Origin: Lineus longissimus
Lineage: Eukaryota; Nemertea; Pilidiophora; Heteronemertea; Lineidae
NCBI RefSeq assembly: GCF_910592395.1
Contig: NC_088322.1
Location: 14,193,431-14,257,430, forward strand
Length of the DNA: 64,000 nt
Reading direction: 5' to 3'
In this document: one piece after another, positions 46,441 through 58,600 of the stretch
Position numbering within the stretch: position 1 is the first letter of the stretch
How the letters are laid out: every line of letters starts with the position of its first letter
Notes under the pieces: model-generated
What the model was told of the DNA's origin: nothing
What the model saw: the letters and a program-made list of their open reading frames with translations, nothing else
Databases searched by the model: none
Made by a program: the position numbers and the translations under genes

Positions 46441-46668
46441 ATATAGTTCCTTCCGACACATTTTTGTTTTGGTAATGTAATACATTGTGATTGACCTTAT
46501 TCACGGGAATCGGGCGTTTCCAGTGATATACGACACAAATGGGTTGTCCTCATGCATTCACTTTCGAAACGCATTTTAAAATAGATGTTACGTCCTGTTA
46601 AAGAGGTTGAATAGCGCCTCCAGAAGCAAGCAACAGCGCCACCCGTAGCAGAAATAAGAACTGCTTAG

Positions 46669-46740
46669 TGACGTCATGGTTTCCATATACGGCATCTCAT
46701 TTGCATATTTTTACAACCTTATTTACTACGAGTTATAAAT
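46669..46740 (+). promoter_or_regulatory. Promoter-like cluster: CRE, octamer, TATA
   Basis: TGACGTCA at 46669-46676, ATTTGCAT at 46699-46706 and TATAAAT at 46734-46740, in order and with sensible spacing. Transcription would begin near 46765. Function inferred. Confidence 0.5.
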
Positions 46741-46791
46741 ATGCCAGTAGCACGTGGATCATGCCGGGCGGCGCTGTCAGGTGTTTCCACT

Positions 46792-47028
46792 ATGGGTTAC
46801 ATAATCGGCTACAAAGAGGCCAGTGTTCTAGTAAATGAAGTTAGCAATGATAGCGAAAGAATGTTAGTGTATGTTACGCAGTCAATAGCGATAGTAGTGA
46901 GTTGGAGAGAGGAGAAAATGGAAAATGGAGAGAATAGTAGTATGGATTTCGAGTCCCAAGAAGAAACTTTGCAAAGTTTTCATCAAACTGATAATCATAT
47001 TCCTTCCTTCTCTGTCTCCAACAATTAA
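46792..47028 (+). CDS. Small ORF downstream of the CRE/octamer/TATA cluster, unidentified
   Basis: Given the TATA position, the first ATG in a transcript would be 46792 and not the one at 46741. It opens a 78-codon frame (MGYIIGYKEASVL...) ending TAA at 47026-47028. No domain recognised. A minus-strand ORF (46874-47188) with a signal-peptide-like start overlaps it, so the coding strand is not certain. Confidence 0.3.
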   Translation: MGYIIGYKEASVLVNEVSNDSERMLVYVTQSIAIVVSWREEKMENGENSSMDFESQEETLQSFHQTDNHIPSFSVSNN

Positions 47029-47188
47029 AAGTTGCTGCAGTCAACCTGATGCGTTTATCCGCGAGCGAATCGACGAGACAAGCATTTTTCAAGCATCCGA
47101 ATGGTACCTTACAGATCCGCAAGGGGCGCGTTACCGAAAATGTTGCAAAAATCAATAACGTGATCGTAAATATTGTCATATATTTCAA

Positions 47189-48022
47189 AATGAGAGTATG
47201 TAAATGATACGCAGACGGTTAACCAATGAAAGGCCAGTATCTATTGAACCTTACAAGTGATTTGGGGGCCTTGAAACTCCTTATATTTATCAATGAAACC
47301 TTATTCCCGCCTAAGGTTTTGACCGGGCCGTCCAAAACTCCCCATTTTTTGGCGGGCCATTCCCTTTAATGGGGCACGTCATCATCGCGTACATTTGGGA
47401 AAAACTCCCTAACGAGACCGGAGCAGACGGCTGAAAGTAGTTTAATTATTGGCCGCTAGGGTACAGAATGTACGTCGCTCACCCGAATTTTTCACGCAAC
47501 TATAGCTAAATAGAGCTAGTTCTAGTTTGTGATTCAATTTGATACTTCAGATTTGGGCAGTAGACCAATATAACTTAGTCGTCAGTGTGGTTTTAAGCTG
47601 GAAAAACGTATTTGTTTTTCTTAAAGTGCCTTTTTTGGACGGGTGTGTGCGATTGTTTTGTTTTTATGTCACGTGACCTCGATCATGTCGACACAAAATT
47701 GAAATAAACCACCCTTTTCTGTCATTATTTAGGACGGATATTTCTCTGATAAAAATATTAATATAATTGGCCAATTTCTTAGGCATATGATGTAGCGAAT
47801 TCCCATGAAGATTTAAATTAATTTAAATTAATTTCAAGCAATGGGATAGCAACCACCACCGGAAGATCGCGGAGAAATCGGTAAACTCAACGGAGTTAAT
47901 TCAGAAAAATACCAAAAAAAATTGTTTGTAGGATATACAATATTTACTCTCTTTATTTCACTTCATTTACATTATATACTCCCGCACACACGTGTATCTT
48001 AAGAGCCCCTCCTAAAGGGGGT
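47189..48022. other. Intergenic, nothing recognised
   Basis: AT-rich, with a TTTAAATTAATTTAAATTAA palindromic stretch near 47812. No gene or known element seen. Confidence 0.5.
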
Positions 48023-48100
48023 CTTATCAAGAACGATGTCTTAGTAAGTACAGACCATACATATATGCCAAAGAAGGTCTGTCACACAAAAATAAATGTG
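48023..48100 (-). repeat. 77-bp repeat, inverted copy
   Basis: Reverse complement of 45581-45657 with a few changes. It directly abuts the repeat at 48111-48459, so the two may be one composite element. Confidence 0.85.
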
Positions 48101-48110
48101 TTACCAATTT

Positions 48111-48459
48111 TTTCCAGAATCCAGGTGAGGCAATCCACTCCAATGACGGTTGCAGCTAAGATTGAAATATCGACAGATTTCCCTTTAACACTGGAAAGTG
48201 ACGGTGGCGCTCTCTAGGATTCAAATATCACCATATCCCCCTTTATATCGACAGATATTCCCATTTGGCAGAGTAGGCCTACCACATCTGGTGGAAATAT
48301 CGAAAAATTCCCCCTTTATACTGGCGGTTGAAAGATCGACAGATTTAACTTTAACAGTTAGTTGTGAAGAAAAATCTTCAACTGTCATTAGATTGCCCCA
48401 CCTGGAAAAAATTGGCATGTGGGTAGGCCCCCCTATGTGGTATGTGGTTTTAGATACTG
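48111..48459. mobile_element. MITE-like repeat, copy 1
   Basis: Carries GAAATATCGACAGATTTCCC and CACATCTGGTGGAAATATCG, and ends GTATGTGGTTTTAGATACTG, the inverse of the start of the copy at 57076. That suggests terminal inverted repeats CAGTATCTAAAACCACATAC. Confidence 0.8.
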
Positions 48460-50440
48460 CCGTGTGGCAGAGGCAGAGGTGTGTTGTTCTCGGCGGCATC
48501 AATGACAATGGATAGGGCCTACACCCTAGTCCCTATACGGGTATACCGGTTATCCTAAGATACAGGTTTTTGATAATACTACATCATATACAATCGTTTG
48601 AAATATTGAGAGGCGGAGTATATTGAAAACCACCGATTACGTCGGGATGTATACCGGTATGCCATCCTACTTATGTAATCCTTAAAGGGGGACTATAGGC
48701 AGGAGCTAAATGAGAAAATCTCATGTTTTAATAGTAAGACAATCCTGAGGAAATCGGGGACCCTTCAGGCGGCAACTATGTAGGCAAGATAAAGTTATAT
48801 ACACAGATGTCGCCAGGGGTCTTTCTCATACCACAACCACCAAATATCGAGACGATGAGTACAATAGCCCCTGGCCGTTTCATTTATTACATCAATTCAA
48901 AAAAATTGTGAAACGCTCAGCAGAAAAGCTGCAAGCTTTCTGCGAAGCGCTATACTCTGGTTTAACATGTGTGCGTATCCAGTAAGTTCACCACTTTTTT
49001 CTACCAGTACCAGTTTTCATTGCAAGAAACTGTTATAGGAAAAACTAGCAACTGTTCTAATTAACACTTTGTACGATTTCTATTAACCCAATCCATAATA
49101 ATCAAATAAAAAGTTTATTCATTCATGGCTTATGGTCAATCCCATTACCAATCTGGCTTGGCCCATTACATCTGACACCTTTGTTTGGTTATCTAAGGCA
49201 ACAACAGACTATGTCAATCTTGAAAGAAAGTTTGGGCATGTTACATAATACCACTACCTGTCACATTTTATACGTTCCAATGCTTGGTTCAAGCATGCTG
49301 TGCAGACAGAACATTCGTTTTGGCAGGGTGTACATGGTTCTTCCAAAAAGAACTATCTTCAAGTTTTACTTTTTTCAACATTCTGAAATAGCAAAATTAT
49401 TTGTGTTTAGCATCAATGTTCTTAAAGGTGGGTATCACCGTGACTGAATCTTGACATTATCTCTTTTTACAGGCAAAAGAGATTTTGGAAGAAAGCAACT
49501 TCCTTTGTTTTTTTTGGCGGGAATCTCACATTTATTTCCATAAATACAAAGGAATAAGGTCAACCTCTGTCAGGCAAAGGAAGGCAAATCATGTAAAAAT
49601 TGAGAGATTTAATTCAATCATCATTTTTAGGAATTCAGTAGAAGTAATGATTATACAGCTAGCAGTGCTGTAATTACACATTTGTGCCAATTTTTCATTT
49701 CAGATGACACAACCTTGTCTGCAATTGCATTCGAAGATTCTAGTCTGATTTCCAAGAAGAAGGGTAGGTTTACTTATCCTACTGGTCAATAGAGGTGCCA
49801 CTGTCAAATCTGTGTTATCGTTGGTAAAATAAACATGTAACTTGACCCCCACAGGGCCTCAAGGCAGTGAAAAAAATTACAGACTAATAATCTGCGAGAT
49901 ATATAGAAAAAGAATGAAACAATTTATTTTGGCGTAAAGAATGCATTAATTACGAAACACATATAACTGTTATCCCCATTGCAACTTACATGACTTAATC
50001 ATGTGCACTTTTTCTAAGAGATCAAAGATATTAAAACTTTCATCTTATTTATATTTTGCATATTCAAAATAAATGTTTATCCCAATAAATGTTTTTAAAA
50101 TGCAGTACTAATATATTCGGTACATGCATCATGTAGCCACTACTAAATCATATTTTGGTCATGAAGAAAATTATATAAATTGACAGTGACACTTCTATCT
50201 GCAAATCGGGTGGTTATTCAAAAGTTGTAACCATAGTAAGATGTTGTGCGTGTGTGTGTGCGTGTGAAATGGGAATGAAAAAGGGTGTGGGAGGTCTTGG
50301 GGGAGGAGGGACTCTAGTCGCTGTAGTGAGTGCTGGAAGTGTGACTGATCAATGTTGTGCTAGTTTTGTAGCTATTGTTGTTATTCTAGTTGTTAGAGTA
50401 GTTATCGTAGTTATCTAGCTATTATAGTTGTTATTCTTTT
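48460..50440. other. Intergenic, nothing recognised
   Basis: AT-rich, short chance ORFs only. A GTGTGTGTGTGCGTGTG tract lies near 50248. Confidence 0.45.
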
Positions 50441-50998
50441 GGTTTCGTGTTTCCTGCTTATCATCTTTTTTAACCTATTCAGCTTTCAGTTGTCCAGGCC
50501 AGGCCAGGTGACCAATGACAATGATAGATCGGGTTCGATTCAAGCTATACGCTTGGTGTATTTGGTTATCGTGACTGGCGACTTGAGTCTAACTCATCTC
50601 ATGTCCAAAGCGCGGTGGCTGGGTCCCAGGCATGCTTGCCACTTTGTTCCACGGTCCTCATCTAAGTTTCGACGGTGATGACATGGACTTAGGTTCAAGG
50701 TACGTGTTCCCCTTGAGTCATTGTGGTTGATTGATGGGGGCAATGAATTATGTTGCGTGTCGCTAGTCATTCAATTGGTCCCCTTGTTTTAGAGTGTTGG
50801 CGGGATAAGTCTTACGACTGTTAACAATAGTAAGCAATAGCTGGCCAGCGATCCCCTACCTGATCTCGAGGGGGATGGAATGACTGGGGTCCGAGGCCTG
50901 TTGTTCGCCTGCGGAATTTCGTCGGACGATATGTCAGACGTGTCCGTGTGGAACTTGTGCTAAACCAGTTTAGTACTAATGACAAGGACATTGTGCTC

Positions 50999-51177
50999 TT
51001 TGGATGACAACATGGTTCTTGACCTCCTTGGGCTTCACAATGCTAGAATATACACCCCCTGAAATTGACATGACGGCGATGAAGAAGGAGAGCCGGCCTC
51101 CAGCTCGAGAGCCGAGAAGACACTGGATGGACCCCGAGGATATGTTGCTGCCAATGTTGGAGCAATACACGGTAAGC
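50999..51177 (+). other. Exon-like fragment, unidentified
   Basis: Open + strand frame reading PPEIDMTAMKKESRPPAR and RRHWMDPEDMLLPMLEQYT, ending at a donor-like ACG|GTAAGC. Coding-like composition but no family recognised. It may belong to an uncharacterised or decayed gene. Confidence 0.3.
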
Positions 51178-51180
51178 ATC

Positions 51181-54100
51181 ACTTAGTCCTCAGTTACGTC
51201 TGGATTAAAGAAGCATTACAATGATGTCAATATAACTCTGAAAAAAGTATCAATCTGTCAACGAACAATTTCAACTTTTATACGTATTCACGTATTGGGG
51301 TGCCACCCTCAATTCTGTTCACACTGTTTTGAAACCACTTCAACCAATTTGGTTCCAGAATACAATTAAATGTGCTTTATTGAATTCGCATAAATTGATT
51401 CTCATTGAAACTTGTAGTCTGGGCATTTATACGTATTAAAACAGTCTATTGGCAGGGGGCATTTTAGCTTGTTCCTGTCTTGATTATCTTCTAATTACAA
51501 CAAAAGGCAGGGACATTCATCCGCGAAAGGCACGTTCTACAATATGCGGCAAGAGTTGCACTTTTCAAATCGAATTGCATGCGCATTAGGCCAAGTGTGG
51601 TGCAGCCGCTGCGAAACTGGTGCAGCCATTTGTATTCCGGGTAGTGCTCTCTGGAAAACAGTTTTAAATCGGATTCAGTGAGAACGCAGCATGCAGTAAA
51701 AACACTCAGAAATTAGATAAACCCCTAAACAAAAAATATGATTCTTTTTAGGCTGCCTGAGCCAACATTGTACAAGGGCCACAAGGACAAGGACGAGGGA
51801 CACAAGGACAAGGACGAGGGACACAAGGACGAGGGACACAAGGACGAGGGACACAAAAGACGATGTTGCAGTCTACAGGGTGAGCACCACTTAGTCCTGG
51901 TTGATATTATATCTTCTCATGAAACAAACTTAACTGTCCAACCAGTGCCACAAAAAACAGAAAATTTTGAAAAACCCTGATCACTTTATAATCAAAAACA
52001 TGTGAAGCCAGAAAGTGTGGCAAAAACAAAACTTGACACTAAAAGTGATGATCATCTCCAAAGGAATAAAAATATTTAATTTCTTTTGGTCTCAATCGAT
52101 GTAGAGATTACCCTGTATTAAATTAATTTTTTCCCTGTTTTCTAGGCTATGCAGATGACTGGAGATGATGGCTGTTGAGTTGACCCGATGACTTCCACCA
52201 CAATCTACGATGCGTACTGAAGCAAGAATGACTCTCAAAGACCCAGAGAACAACAGATGTCAACACTTCGCCCCATGATAAGATGCCTTCATACTCATCC
52301 ATCGACAATTTGGGGAAGACAGCCTAATTGACCTTCATGGGGATCTTCCTGGCAGATGTTGTATGAGGAAGGATTCAATGCATATGCAGTAAGATAAAGT
52401 GGTGTACTTAAAATTCAATATTATGAATCGCCCTGAAGTTGTTTACCAGTAAAAAGATATTTCCTTTGCTCTGGGCTGTGTTTAATGGCATACTGAAGAT
52501 TGCGTCCGAAAAAAAGGTTGAGCTAATCTTCATTGCATTCCTGCAGTTAGGCACTATTGAACTAAAACATCTTGAAAAAGCGTGGTCAAAAATGTCTTTG
52601 GACAGACAAGCAGTCCATGCAGACACATTGAGTTTTGGAACTGCGCTAGGGTTGAAGGTACATTGCCCTGCACTGTAATTTTATCAAATGGCTCAAGTTT
52701 TTAATCCTGGTAAACAATGGATTGACCTTGATATTTTGTCTTCCAGCCATGCTTGGATGCGGGTCTGAGAGTCGGGTGGATTCAATGGATGGAATCATTT
52801 CGCTCAAGGATATCGGCGGTGGACACTTACATCGTGTGTCATTCGAATAGACTTTAATGACAATCGAAATGATGCTATAGGGGACTCTGATGAATCTAAG
52901 GACATAGAGCCCTTCTCGTTATGTAATGTGACGCCATATCCAGCAGCCACCATGGACCCGGTTCATCTCTTACATATGGAAGGATGCCATCTCATATGGT
53001 AATGATATTAAAAAATCAATTTCTAATTTCTATCTCATTGCTTTGGTGTAGGCTTTAGCCTTATTTAGGGATTGTGAACAATTAAAAACATTGTTAAAGA
53101 GAAAACTTCTTAGATTGATCAGACCTCTGATATTGAGAAGTTTGCAATTTATTTATGAGCAGACAGATTTATGTCTGTTGTTAATCTAAGCAGTGCTGAG
53201 AGTCCTGATGATATTTTTGGAAAGTTCTCATTTGTAAAAATTACCAGAAATTTGAGAATTAATTTGATTAAGTAATTTGATCTCTCTTAGAAGTTTTCTC
53301 AAACTTTTCAACGTTGTACTTGATCCCTTATGATCTTAAGAAATGTAGAAAAAAACAATGCACCTTCACCGCAGCATTTCTAATTGTCTGCAGACCGGTG
53401 AACCTGCCTCTGCCAGCAATGAGAGGAAAGGGATCCTTTCAAATCACTGTCCAGAAAGGGAACCACTTTGCTGGCCATAGAAATTTTTCTGAATTTACAA
53501 TGAAAACTGTACCGGTAGTTGAAATTGGTACTGACCTGCATGCTATAGCCATCATGGAGCGTCTGTCGTTGTCGTTGTCGTTGTCCGTCAGCAGGCCATG
53601 TTTCATAACTGCCAGGTCCATGAACCAGTCCATAAACTTCGCACTGGGCAAGACCTCCTTCCAGATCAAATTTTGTTTCGATCTAATTCTTAATTTGGCC
53701 ACCAAGGGCAAAATGTGAAAACACAAAAACCGCTCTTAACTCCTTAAGAAATAGTCAGATGCTCAAGAAATTTCTATTGTGTGTGTATCTGAGGAAGAGA
53801 CATAATGTATCGGGAGGGTTTTATATTTGATGTTCTTTCAAGGTCACAGTGTCAAAGTTAAAAATTTCATTGTTTCGTCCTTTGGTAGGGCACATTTTGT
53901 AACCACTTTGCCTTTGAACATACTGCGGAGACACTATTTAGCCTGTTGAAGGGCACCTGTACAGAGGACCAACACAGGCATGCAAGCTCTCCTTCCAGAC
54001 TGACTTTTGGTTCCATTAGCCACGGAGGAGGGGAGGGAATGTAAAAAACAAAAAACCAGCTCCTCCTCCTTAACAAATGGTTAAATTCTCATTAAAATTT

Positions 54101-57075
54101 TTCGTTTCTGTGTATCCAATGATAAAACATATTTTTTCAGTTGGGCTTTGATTTGATTGACCTCCTTGTCAAGGTCACCAAAGTCAAATTTCAGTGAGGA
54201 ACACTTTTGTCCATCAGCAGGGCGAGTTGTGTAACCACTGAGTGGGGCCGTTGACCTGAAACTATGCACAAATAGGAAAGATCTCCTACCCTAGCAAATT
54301 TTTGGTCTAATATGGTTCTTAGGCGTACATGTCTGGCATTCACACTTGAGGAAACCCCTCTCTATCCATGAAAATCATCAATTGGCTACTGATGGCACAC
54401 TTAGTCTACTTCTTGACGTCACATGTCAAATAATGATCCTTCACTGTAGGAACCCAGGTGAACACATGGACAATTTTATGCAGTGTTGGAGATATTCATT
54501 TGTGAGGTTAAGGTTTGAATGGTAACAAAAAACAACAACTTTATTGACATATATATGATTACAGTCGCCTGAGGTATAGAATATTGCTCAAAAGTTCCTC
54601 TGTCAGGCCCTACACTCCTGGGGCAGTCCATTGCTTCAATTTATTCGAATTGGATCTCCTAAGGGACTGCCACAAATAGTGGGAATGCGTGTGGCTGGAT
54701 GATTAGCCAATGGGCATTGCTGTTACGAAACTGTAAGGTCACCGAGTCACCGATCATTACCAGGTCAATCGATATGGTTTGGCCCCCCCCCCCCCCAATA
54801 TCAAAATAACTTATAATCTGTCGGCTGATACTGATGTGTTCTCAGTACATAAGCAACCAGATTTTCTGAGATTGGCTCATTTGATGATATTGGGGAAAGA
54901 AGAGCAGCTCATTTGTGATGTAACATGGAACATTTGAATGCCCCCTCCCCCTCTTACCAACTGCAATTAATTTTAGGGCAACTCACTGAGTAACCCATGT
55001 ATTGAGCTGAGACTGCATACAATTCCCCAATCATCAAATATAGTCATAAGTTTTGCGTTAGTGTACATATGTTACGTTCAAAATATTGACCCGAATCCGT
55101 TCAGTGCATCATATACTTTGCTGATGATGGTGTGCACCTACTAATATAATATTATGTTTCTTTTCAGGAGATGAGCCATCCAAGAGAAGGGAGGAGAATG
55201 CTCCCATCGCCGTCAAGGAGGTTTGATTTTTGTCACCGTAGGCCTTACCTTTTTATTGCAATATCTGATTGAAAGGTGATTTGATAATAATCCTGATATT
55301 TTGTTTTCTGATTGCGAGAAGGCAATTATTTGCCTTCTTTTGGGCAATGACAAACTCTTGCCATGGCTCAAATTCGTACACATTTAAAGAAGAGTTTAGA
55401 AAATGAGGGGAGGGTGTAATGAGGTAATTAGGGAAACCAGGGCATGTCACAAGCCCAAAAATTAAAAAATCAAAATGTGGAAGGGATGTTCTGGCTAACA
55501 GGACAGCCAACAGGGTAAGTTGGTACCCAAACAAAACATTTGCAATAGCCTAAGGTACATTGGGACCCTACCGGCTGCTTCAGATTTGTTTCAAGCCAAA
55601 AATATCTTTCTGCTTAAAAAATCACCGAATTCATCAGTTATTGTATTTGATTATGTCCATCACATGAGACATGGGGTTCACATGACATTCGCTTTGCTCT
55701 GACCCCAGGCAAAGCGAATGAACATGTGTGTCTTGATGGAACTGTAGGCCTTTTTACTGTTTCTTGATCTCTTCAGTACCACAGAATCCACCAGCATTTA
55801 AACACCACCTGGGCCCAGGCGCCAAAGATCCTTCATATAATTGACCTGGCTCAGTTGCTCAGTGTCTTTACCTTCATACTTGAGACAACTGACCAACAAC
55901 ACAAATCGAGTGAATTTTTAATTCCTCATCACTTTTAAATCAATACCCGTGAACAAAAAAATCATGGTATGCAAAACATCTTTTCACCAATTTAACTGAT
56001 AAGCTTTGTCAATAAAACTATTGTTTTATTGAAACTTATCAGAATAAGACTGGTTCTTGATCCTACCTATAGCGGTCTCACAGGAGAGAATCTTAGTCTT
56101 TTCTTTGTTTTGATTTAAGAAGACTTTCATTGCAAGAGCATAATTTTCATGTTCTGCAAGTTATGAAAGATATCATTTTGCCCCATCAAGAACATTTTTA
56201 TTGGACTTGGTACTGAATGATTTTAGAAAAGTGTAACGTCAATGTGTAAGACGTTTTATATTGTCATATAGGTATGTAATTATATTTGTAATGCATGTAA
56301 ATCTTGTAAGTAAAATAAAAGAGATCTTAGACTCAACTTGCAAAAACCTGGCAGACCAACATCCAGTCTTGCCAGGTCAAAGCTACCTCTTTTGTCATGC
56401 AAATACATGTCACCTCTGCTCCTTTTGTCATGCTAATTGGCAGCCTCTGTCCAGTTCCTGGCCATGAGAAATGTGGTTCTTTTGTTATTCAAATTGGGCC
56501 CTAAACCTGTTTGGTCATGGATTAATGAGAGCAGTGACCTAACCTATTGTTCGCTGAAGATGGCTCAACTGAAGTCATACACAATAGGTTTTAATACATG
56601 CATGCAGAGGTTAAGTGCCAGCTCATTGTTAGCTGGCTCATTGTTGGAATTGTTGAGTCATCTAGTGTAAGATCTCTGTTCAGTTGTGTCTTTTTTGGAC
56701 ATTCTAAAGGAGGAGAACATGTGTGATAGAACAATTATCTCCATGTCTCGTCCTTTAATGGGCATTGGAGTGGCACAGCGACTATGATCGATGTAATGTA
56801 CATGTATGAAGTCATTATCGTCGTAAGCGCTGTGCCTGTCACCTGTGTGATGGAGTTGACGACTCCCTCTGATTGCGTAGGTTTTCTCCCGTTGAAACGG
56901 TTTTCCTCCTACACTGACTTTCCAAGTTGCCATGTGAGGATAATTCTTGGAATGTGTCACAATAAATAATTTTCAAAAGAAAAGTTTTAAATTTGCTTTT
57001 TTTCTTTACTTACCTGGTGGTGCTCCGACATTGTCATGCATTTAAACCAACAAACTGGTGACCCAATGATGAGGA
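51181..57075. other. Mostly intergenic, with scattered exon-like and repeat-like fragments
   Basis: Apart from the ORF at 51738, pieces with splice-like borders occur at 52146-52389, 52747-52998 and 55169-55220. They have stops in all frames or are very short. Degraded repeats with a TCAAGGTCACC motif occur near 53560-54300. A stem-loop (GATAAGTTT/AAACTTATC type) lies at 55998-56041. No gene is supported. Confidence 0.4.
51738..51980 (+). other. ORF with GHKDKDE repeats, exon-like
   Basis: A TTTTTAG acceptor is followed by LPEPTLYKGHKDKDEGHK, with 24- and 18-bp in-frame tandem units (51777-51858). Unknown function. Confidence 0.3.
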
Positions 57076-57305
57076 CAGTATCTAAAACCACATACCCACA
57101 TTCCCACATGCCAATTTTTTCCAGGTGGGGCAATCCAATGACGGTTGACGCTGAGATTGAAATATCGACAGATTTCCCTTTAACACTAGCAAGTGACGTT
57201 GGTGCCCTCTAGGATTCAAATATCACCATATCCCCCTTTATATCGGCAACTATTCCCATTTGGCAGAGTACCACATCTGGTGGAAATATCGAAAAATTTC
57301 CCCGT
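57076..57305. mobile_element. MITE-like repeat, copy 2 (truncated)
   Basis: Starts CAGTATCTAAAACCACATAC and matches copy 1 through CATCTGGTGGAAATATCG, then breaks off where the satellite begins. Confidence 0.8.
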
Positions 57306-58600
57306 CTCATCTCTTTCACCATATTGACAACTTGGCAGCAGCCAAGTCTGATTTGGCCTGGCTGTGACTGTCTCGTCTCTCTCATCATGTTGAAAACTTG
57401 GCAGAGCAGCCAGGACTGATTCGGCCTTGTTGTGACTTCCTCATCTCTCTCATCATGTTGTCAACACGGTGGAGCAGCCAGGATTGATTCGGCCTGTGAC
57501 TGCCTCATCCCTCTCACCATGTTGACAAATTGGCAGAGCAGCCAAGACTGATTTGGACTGGCTGTGACTGTCTCATCTCTCTCATCATATTCTCAACATG
57601 GTGGAGCAGCCAGGACTGATTCGGCCTGGCTGTGACTGTCTGTTCTCTCTCACCATGTTGATAACATGGTAGAGCAGCCAACAAGACTGATCATGAATGG
57701 GGCCTGGCTGTGACTGTCTCATCTCTCTCGTCATGTTGCCAACATGGTGGAGCAGCAAAGATTGATTTGGACTGGCAGTGACTGTCTCATCTCTCTCTCC
57801 TATTGTCAACACGTTGGAGCAGCCAGGACGACTGATTCGGCCTGGCTGTGACTGCTTCATCTCTCTCACCATGTTCACAACTTGGCAGAGCAGCCAAGAC
57901 TGATTTGGACTGGCTGTGACTGTCTCCTCTCTCATCATGTTGTCAACACGGTGGAGCAGCCAGGACAGATCCGGCCTGGCTGTGACTGCCTCATCTCTCT
58001 CACCATATTGACAAATTGGCAGAGCAGCCAAGACTGATTTGGACTGGCTGTGACTGTCTCATCTCTCTCATCATGTTGTCAACACGGTGGAGCAGCCAGG
58101 ACTGATTCGGCCTGGCTGTGACTGTCTCATCTCTCTCACCATAATGACAACTTGGCAGAGCAGCCAAGACTGATGTTGCTAGGATGTGACTGTCGCCTCT
58201 CTCTCATCATGTTGTCAACACGGTGGAGCAGCCAGGACTGATTCGGCCTGGCTGTGACTGTCTCATCTCTCTCACCATAATGATAACTTGGCAGAGCAGC
58301 CAAGACTGGTGTGGCTAGGCTGTGACTGTCTGTCTCCTCTCTCTCATCATGTTGTCAACACGGTGGAGCAGCCAGGACTGATTCGGCCTGACTGTGACTG
58401 TTTCATCTCTCTCACCATAATGACAACTTGGCAGAGCAGCCAAGACTGATGTGGCTAGGCTGTGACTGTTTCATATCTCTCATCATGTTGTCAACACGGT
58501 GGATCAGCCAGGATTGATTCGGCCCGGCTGTGACTGCCTCATCTCTCTCACCATGTTAACAACTTGGCAGAGCAGCCAAGACTGATTTGGTCTCGCTGGA
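57306..58600. repeat. 67-70-bp satellite, about 19 units in dimeric order
   Basis: Units carry GCAGCCAGGACTGATTCGGC (type 1, after CACGGTGGA) or GCAGCCAAGACTGATTTGGA (type 2, after CTTGGCAGA), each followed by CTGTGACTGTCTCATCTCTC. From the eighth unit on the two types alternate strictly, so the working unit is a dimer of about 135 bp. Minus-strand ORFs through it are repeat translations. Confidence 0.95.

Larger units (their letters stand above)
44900..46668. other. Upstream of the coiled-coil gene, intergenic
   Basis: Probable promoter and 5' UTR of the coiled-coil gene near 44900-45100, then repeat-rich DNA at 45.58-46.43 kb. No gene supported. Confidence 0.5.

Noticed and set aside
57585-58031. 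148-codon minus-strand ORF with ~23-residue repeats
   Set aside because: It is a translation of the 67-70-bp satellite, whose unit length happens to keep a frame open for several units. No splice signals or start context support a gene.
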